Shown here in pieces: positions 19,174-22,771 of a stretch of 22,771 bases of DNA. Each line of letters starts with the position of its first letter. Positions within the stretch are counted from its first letter, which is position 1. Source of the DNA: Pyrenochaeta sp. MPI-SDFR-AT-0127 (Eukaryota; Ascomycota; Dothideomycetes; Pleosporales; Cucurbitariaceae). The stretch covers positions 1 to 22,771 of the forward strand of contig JAGTJM010000151.1 of the NCBI GenBank assembly GCA_020747015.1, read 5' to 3'. Below the pieces are notes generated by a model, which saw nothing but the letters and a program-made list of their open reading frames with translations, had not been told where the DNA came from and ran no database searches. A program made the translations under genes and the position numbers.

Positions 19174-19526
19174 TGGTTGTAGGTAACTCCACCACGCTAA
19201 AACTTCGGCTAACCAATCTTAGGTAAGGCCACCACACCAAAGATAACCCCACCAACGCTTTTATTTCCTCTCTATAACACTACCAACGCTGCTATAATAT
19301 AATAATAACTCGTTCTTAATATATCTAGGCTCTATAAAACTAGTATAATTATGCTTAATATACGTTATTTCTAAGCTAATTATCGTGCAGGCTGCCTACT
19401 AATACTATATAGATAATAAGGATAGGGTCAAAGGTATACCTAAGCTTAAGGTAAGCTATTATATTAGGATCCTCTTTATAACGTCTTCTAAACGTGTTAG
19501 TATTACGAATCTATAATAAGGACTAC
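19174..19526 (+). mobile_element. Possible DNA-transposon 5' remnant with helix-turn-helix-like reading
   Basis: In one plus-strand frame 19380-19515 reads VQAAY, a TAA stop, then YYIDNKDRVKGIPKLKVSYY. This resembles the N-terminal helix-turn-helix of fungal DDE transposases (AAYEYY...KDRVKGI type). The peptide is cut at 19527 by the start of the LTR-like repeat. The segment 19174-19250 is rich in CCACCAC/GGTAAG-type words and could be the element's terminal sequence, but I cannot pair it with a right end. Confidence 0.35.
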
Positions 19527-19824
19527 TATAATAATATAGGTAATAAAGAGTTCTAAAATAGATCTAAGTATAACTTAAAGGTATATAAGAGTATATACTA
19601 TAGTAGATAACTAAGAATACCTCTATTTCTATAGGTCTAGTATAAAAGGATAAGAAGAACTTATCCTACTATCTACTACTAAAGAGCTATACTTATATAT
19701 AGAGGAATAGGGATAATAGGGCCTAATTAGGATAGTATTAGAGGTAGGTCTAATATTATCTAAATAAATCTCCCCTCTTATAGAAATATGTATATATCTC
19801 TATTTCTATATAATATTTATTATA
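19527..19824 (+). repeat. LTR-like repeat, copy B (inverted relative to copy A at 5659-5957)
   Basis: The unit begins TATAATAA (19527-19534) and ends with its exact inverse TTATTATA (19817-19824), as expected for a TGTAATAA...TTATTACA-ended LTR after RIP. The body matches the reverse complement of 5659-5957. The flanking five bases (ACTAC before, TTACC after) are not an obvious target-site duplication. It appears to be inserted into older transposon sequence, since similarity to a helix-turn-helix peptide stops at its left end. Confidence 0.75.
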
Positions 19825-20220
19825 TTACCCCCCTCCTTAGGAGAGATAGTCCCTATCTCTTAGGGAGCTAGAAAGGTAATATATAGTACTCTTAAATATC
19901 TTTCTTAATAGATTTTAAGTTTATTCTAAATTAGATCTAAATTAGAGCTAACCTTAATTCTATACTTACCTTAGGTCTAAGTTACCTTTACCTTAAGTTA
20001 GCTATTTACTTATTAGTATAATTAAAATAATCCTATCTACTATAGTTATTTCCTCTCCTTTATATACTACTTTCTATTATAAGAGCCTATACCTAAATCC
20101 TATCTAATACTATTTCTTAGCTAACTATTACTTAGCTATACCTATAATACCTATTCCTATACCCCTAAGGCTCTACTTATAGCCTATAGGGTTATTTATA
20201 TATATACTATAAGGGCTTTA
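19825..20220. other. RIPed sequence without a readable frame
   Basis: This stretch is TA-rich with almost no CpA or TpG. A C-run and GGAGAGATAGTCCCTATCTC, a small inverted repeat (around 19838-19857), follow directly after copy B. No family assignment is possible. Confidence 0.4.
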
Positions 20221-20730
20221 GCCTATAATAAAAATATTAAGTTTAGATTCCCCTTAGAGAGATCTAAGAAGTATATATATTATATATAGGATAATAAGGT
20301 TTACTACCTAGTTCCCTTATATATAGGTTAGGAGTATAAGGAGCTAGAGGCTACCCTTAATTATAGGTCTACTACTAAGAAGTAGATAGAGTTTAAGGAG
20401 TTAGGAGAGGAGGTAGAGGAGAAGCTAGAGGATATAATAGCTACTATAGTTTTAGTAGTATTATAGCTTAGGACTATAGTATAGGTAGTAACTACGTAGA
20501 TTAAAAGCCTAACTACTATTAAGCTACTATATACTACTTACCGTTACTAGAAGAAGTAGATAGAGGAGATTTAGGCTATAGAGGCTAAACTAACTAAGTT
20601 AACTAGTATAGTTACTTAGTTAGTTATAGTAATAAGCGTAGTAGTAGGTATATTAGTATCTCCTCCCTTAGGTCTAGCTACGCGTAATAGGGTTAGAAGC
20701 CTTATAGAAGAAATATAGGGGTAATACTAT
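20221..20730 (+). pseudogene. RIP-riddled ORF remnant, Glu/Lys-rich coiled-coil-like protein of a mobile element
   Basis: One plus-strand frame stays readable for ~170 codons, broken mainly by TAG codons, with a TAA at the end. This is what CAG-to-TAG and TGG-to-TAG changes give. Readable parts include KNIKFRFPLERSKKYIYYI, then DNKVYYLVPLYIG, then EYKELEATLNYRSTTKK and IEFKELGEEVEEKLEDIIAT, and further on IKSLTTIKLLYTTYRY and IEAKLTKLTSIVT with heptad-like spacing. This could be a retroelement gag-like protein or the C-terminal tail of a DNA-transposon protein. It is on the opposite strand to the Ty3 pol that follows, so it belongs to a different element or insertion. I do not recognise the family. 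Confidence 0.45.
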
Positions 20731-20989
20731 TATTAGTTACTAGAGAGTTAGAAGAGGAGGTTTCTACTACTCTATTAGATAGTAAGTTAGTGACTAACTT
20801 TTAATAGAAATATTAGGATCTAAAAGGACTCTAAGATAGATTCTTATTATAGTAGTTATACTAGGCTTTATAGGGAGCTTCTATAGTATAATACTATTTA
20901 TCTTTCTAAACTTAGTTTAATTATCTATAAGTACTATAAGATCTTTAATACTCTTCTTCTAAATAGTAATCTATTTATATAGACTCTTT

Positions 20990-22771
20990 AAGGGTCTTAG
21001 CTAATTTAGATACTTATTATAGAAGTTCTAAAGCTTATAGGGTATACCTATAAAGTTTAAGGTATTATACTAAACTAGGTCTAGGTTATATCTAACCTAC
21101 TTTACTTTATACTTTAGTTTTAAATAGTAGAGCTTACTTACTAGGATTTCTTCTACCTCCTATTTCTTAATACCTTATATTAGTATACTAGGTATTTTAG
21201 AGCTCTTACCTTAGGAGGATTAGAAGATCTTTATAGAGGATATCTAGTATAAAGATATTATAGATTTTTAAGCTATATAGAAGTTTTAATCTATAAGAGT
21301 AGCCTACTTATTTAAGTACCTTAAAAGGACCTTCCTACTATTTAGATAGTTTTTAGCTAAGGTAGCTAGTTATAAGGTTCTTTATTAATAGATAGACCTT
21401 ATTATCTATAACCTAGTTAATAGGCTTATAATAGCTATTAATAATAGATCTTATTTAGTCTTAAGCCTTTTCTATATTCTTTTTTACTTCTTACTATATA
21501 TTATATATATAAGTAGTAAGGTAAAGCCTCTTATTATTTAGTATCTTAGAGGAGGTTTACTTAGTAGATTAGGCCTAATCCTAATCTAGTATAGTTTAGA
21601 GCTAAATAGGACTTAATATAGTATTATTCTAAGTATATTATATAATAATATAACTTAAGCTCTATTAATTATAGGTAATAGTTTACTCTAATTATCCTAA
21701 TAGTAGGATATAAAGGCTTAGCCTTTAATCTAAGTATTTATTTATAATCTCTATTTATCTATCTATTTATTTATAATAGGCTATAGATAGTTTTACCTTA
21801 AACCTATAATCTAATAGAATTTAGACTAGAATTAGGATATAAACTAGGGCTATAATCTAAGACTATACTCTTAGGCGTATACCTAAAATAGTAGATCTAT
21901 TAGATAAATAGGTAGCTATACTTAAGTATTAATAGTCTTATAGTAAGAGATAGTAATAGCCTATTTAGATAAGTAATTAATAATAACTATTACTAATTAT
22001 ATCTAGAGTAGTCTTAGAGAACTCCTTAAAGTTAATATATAGATATTATATAAGTCTATTAGGAATAGGAGTAGTTATAGATAGCTAGGGAGTTAGCTCT
22101 ATCTTAGATAACCTTATTAGTAAGGGATATAGTTTCTTATATAGTATTTATAAGTAGCGCCTATACCTTTCTAGTAATAATAGTAAGATAGGAGCTAATA
22201 TATCTTAGAGGTACTAGAGTAGGTAGAGGAGATCTAGTTATAGATTTCTCTAATAAGGCGGGTATAAAGTATAGAGTTAGTAGGTATATAAAGTTAATCT
22301 CTATAGAGTAGGAGTCTATTCTCTATCTAATACTACTTTAGTAGGGTTTCTTATTTTTCTATAAAGGATTTCTAATTTTCTTAGAGAAGAGTCTTAATTA
22401 GTTCTAAGAAGTCTAAGTTTATAATATCTTAAAGAAGAGTAATTACTAAAATAGTTAACCCTTATAGAGGATAGTCCTTTAAGTAGTTTACTACTAGATT
22501 AGAGTTAATATAAGTATATAACCTCTTAGAGCCTAGTAAGATATATAAGTAGTTATCTTTTATATAGCTTTAATACTATCTACTCCTATTTATATTAACT
22601 TAGGATATCTACCCTTATATTACTTACGCCTAGTATATATTTAATTTAGAAGTTAAATAGTACTATAACCTCTAACTAATAGGCTTATTATATATTTAGT
22701 ACTTTAGTAGTTATAAAGTATTAAGGAATAGTAGTCTAAATATACTTAGATTTAGTATTAAGCTATAGATA
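20990..22771 (-). mobile_element. Ty3/gypsy chromovirus pol remnant (RNase H end, integrase, GPY/F module, chromodomain), RIP-degraded
   Basis: Read on the minus strand from the window edge downwards, Ty3/gypsy pol domains appear in the correct order. First is the RNase H C-terminus (ITTKVLN near 22691-22718; IKYILGVSN at 22619-22645; VDILS near 22600). Next is the H2C2 integrase zinc-finger area (RLIREIYN near 22240-22262). The integrase core follows (LVIVIINYLSK near 21965-22000; the region equivalent to the H-P-Q-T-D-G motif near 21745-21780). Then comes the GPY/F module (DNKVYLLIKNL, EGPFKVLK near 21318-21336, LKIYNIF). Last is a chromodomain-like tail (KTKV...SKVG, near 21010-21180). Stops are mostly TAG/TAA at expected Gln/Trp/Arg sites, and Pro often reads Leu, as RIP produces. 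Reverse transcriptase and protease would lie beyond the right edge. The element cannot be active. Confidence 0.8.

Noticed and set aside
4861..22771. CRISPR arrays, tRNA or rRNA genes, and telomeric repeats
   Set aside because: No regularly spaced repeats, cloverleaf or rRNA signatures, or TTAGGG arrays were seen; the CTAACCC-like words near 7110 occur only once or twice.

Overview
The window looks like an accessory stretch of a filamentous ascomycete (Pezizomycotina) nuclear genome. Its genes carry short introns (about 45-75 bp, mostly GT-AG with recognisable branch points) and encode secreted proteins. It also holds fungal transposon families, and two long AT-rich blocks bear the mark of repeat-induced point mutation (RIP): CpA and TpG are almost absent and stops fall where CAG, CAA or TGG would be expected. 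The lineage cannot be fixed further from the sequence.

Layout. 297-1333 (-) is an intact three-exon secreted protein. About 2.2 kb without a convincing gene follows. 3507-4644 (+) is a class 3 secreted lipase with an in-frame TGA just before its expected catalytic histidine. 4645-7445 is microsatellite and RIP-degraded repeat. 7526-9429 (-) is a decayed SGNH/GDSL esterase whose 3' end encodes a cyanovirin-N homology (CVNH) lectin domain. 10888-11583 (+) is an intact two-exon secreted protein and 11635-12291 (-) an intact single-exon protein, tail to tail. 13194-14815 (+) is a frameshifted secreted HExxH metallopeptidase. 15030-15632 (+) is a pogo/Fot1-type transposase remnant that runs directly into an ankyrin-like gene (15682-17036, +) with one frameshift. 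18685-18970 (+) is a broken chromodomain gene. 19174-22771 is a second RIP block with a DNA-transposase-like remnant, an LTR-like repeat, an unidentified coiled-coil-like ORF remnant and, on the minus strand, the 3' half of a Ty3/gypsy chromovirus pol.

Reading as a whole. About 12 kb of non-RIPed, mostly decayed genes lies between two RIPed blocks that share a ~300 bp LTR-like unit in opposite orientation. Six loci (lipase, SGNH-CVNH, metallopeptidase, transposase, ankyrin, chromodomain) carry lesions, while three genes keep clean frames and splice sites. This fits a fast-evolving, transposon-bounded compartment of secreted proteins. Some single-base frameshifts could instead be assembly errors. 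No operon, CRISPR, tRNA or rRNA was seen.
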